Shown: positions 12,741 through 12,989 of the stretch, in pieces
Numbering within the stretch: position 1 is the stretch's first letter
Layout of the letters: every line of letters begins with the position of its first letter
Source: JAUYIV01 sp035464675
GTDB taxonomy: Bacteria; Actinomycetota; Acidimicrobiia; Spongiisociales; UBA11373
Assembly: GCA_035464675.1 (NCBI GenBank)
Contig: DATHSA010000009.1
Span: forward strand, 1-12,989
Length of the DNA: 12,989 bases
Direction: 5' to 3'
Program-made: the position numbers and the translations under genes
Notes under the pieces: model-generated
What the model saw: only the letters and a program-made list of their open reading frames with translations
The model's database searches: none
Told to the model about the DNA's origin: nothing

Positions 12741-12989
12741 CGGAGAGTCCGCCGGGCGGCCGCGGTCCGACGCTGTGCGTCGGGTCGAGGAAAGTCCGGA
12801 CTCCACAGGGCACGGTGCTGGGTAACACCCAGGCGGGGCGACCCGACGGACAGTGCAACAGAGAGCAGACCGCCGATGGCCTTCGGGCACAGGCAAGGGT
12901 GAAAGGGTGGTGTAAGAGACCACCAGCGTCCCGGGTGACCGGGGCGGCTCGGCAAACCCCACCGGGAGCAAGGCCAAGCAGGGACAGGG
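12741..12989 (+). ncRNA. rnpB: RNase P RNA (class A), 5' part, cut by window end
   Basis: The catalytic RNA of RNase P removes 5' leaders from pre-tRNAs. Conserved blocks in order are the CR-I/P4 region GAGGAAAGTCCGGACTCC (about 12786-12803), ACAGTGCAACAGAGAGCAGA (about 12851-12870), the AAGGGTGAAAGGGTGGTGTA and AGAGACCACCAGC block, and GGCAAACCCCACCGGGAGCA followed by AGGCCAA. The order matches bacterial class A RNAs. The final conserved region (the ACAGAA/CCGGCTTA type) is missing because the window ends first. The 5' boundary is estimated to within about 10 nt from the start of the P1-P3 region. Open frames overlapping this RNA are shadows. Confidence 0.96.

Noticed and set aside
12071..12955. 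Minus-strand open frame covering the GGCT gene and rnpB
   Set aside because: It runs through a structured RNA gene and antisense to a supported CDS, and its product resembles nothing known.

Overview
The window is GC-rich DNA from an actinobacterium, possibly of the Acidimicrobiia type. The evidence is a WhiB-family regulator (a family essentially confined to Actinomycetota and their phages), GTG starts, Thr/Ser/Pro-rich lipoprotein linkers and several apparently leaderless promoters. The class name is an inference. No mobile element, CRISPR array or tRNA was seen.

Layout. (1) 142-6381, plus strand: a complete, tightly overlapping System I cytochrome c maturation operon, ccmA-ccmB-ccmC-ccmD-ccmE-ccmF-ccmH-ccmI-ccmG. 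CcmABCD load haem onto CcmE, CcmE delivers it to CcmF, and CcmH with the thioredoxin CcmG keep apocytochrome cysteines reduced. Every internal gene junction overlaps, mostly as ATGA or GTGA. (2) 6382-6553: a gene-free convergent gap with two hairpins. (3) 6554-11946, minus strand: read in transcription order, this is whiB, a glutaryl-CoA dehydrogenase-like enzyme, an alpha/beta hydrolase, a thioredoxin-fold lipoprotein with an in-frame UGA, two VOC-family proteins, a small P-loop kinase-like protein, a rhodanese lipoprotein and a lipoprotein of unknown function. (4) 12092-12541, plus strand: a gamma-glutamylcyclotransferase-fold protein, divergent from whiB. (5) 12602-12730: what looks like a short relic of a flavodoxin/FMN-reductase gene. 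(6) From about 12741 to the window end: the 5' part of rnpB (RNase P RNA), truncated by the window edge.

The most interesting object is the thioredoxin-like lipoprotein at 9010-9627. Its frame is interrupted by one UGA exactly where the first cysteine of the CxxC active site belongs (W-UGA-S-V-C), and the same frame continues intact through the rest of the fold. A GC-rich hairpin with a G-containing apical loop lies 10-28 nt after the UGA, about where a bacterial SECIS element should be. This is a strong candidate for an unannotated selenoprotein (UxxC TlpA-like lipoprotein). The alternative, a nonsense mutation or sequencing error at the catalytic Cys, cannot be excluded from this window, because no sel genes are visible.

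Together with CcmG/CcmH and the rhodanese lipoprotein, the window is rich in extracytoplasmic thiol/sulfur redox functions. The acyl-CoA dehydrogenase/hydrolase pair looks like a separate catabolic unit.
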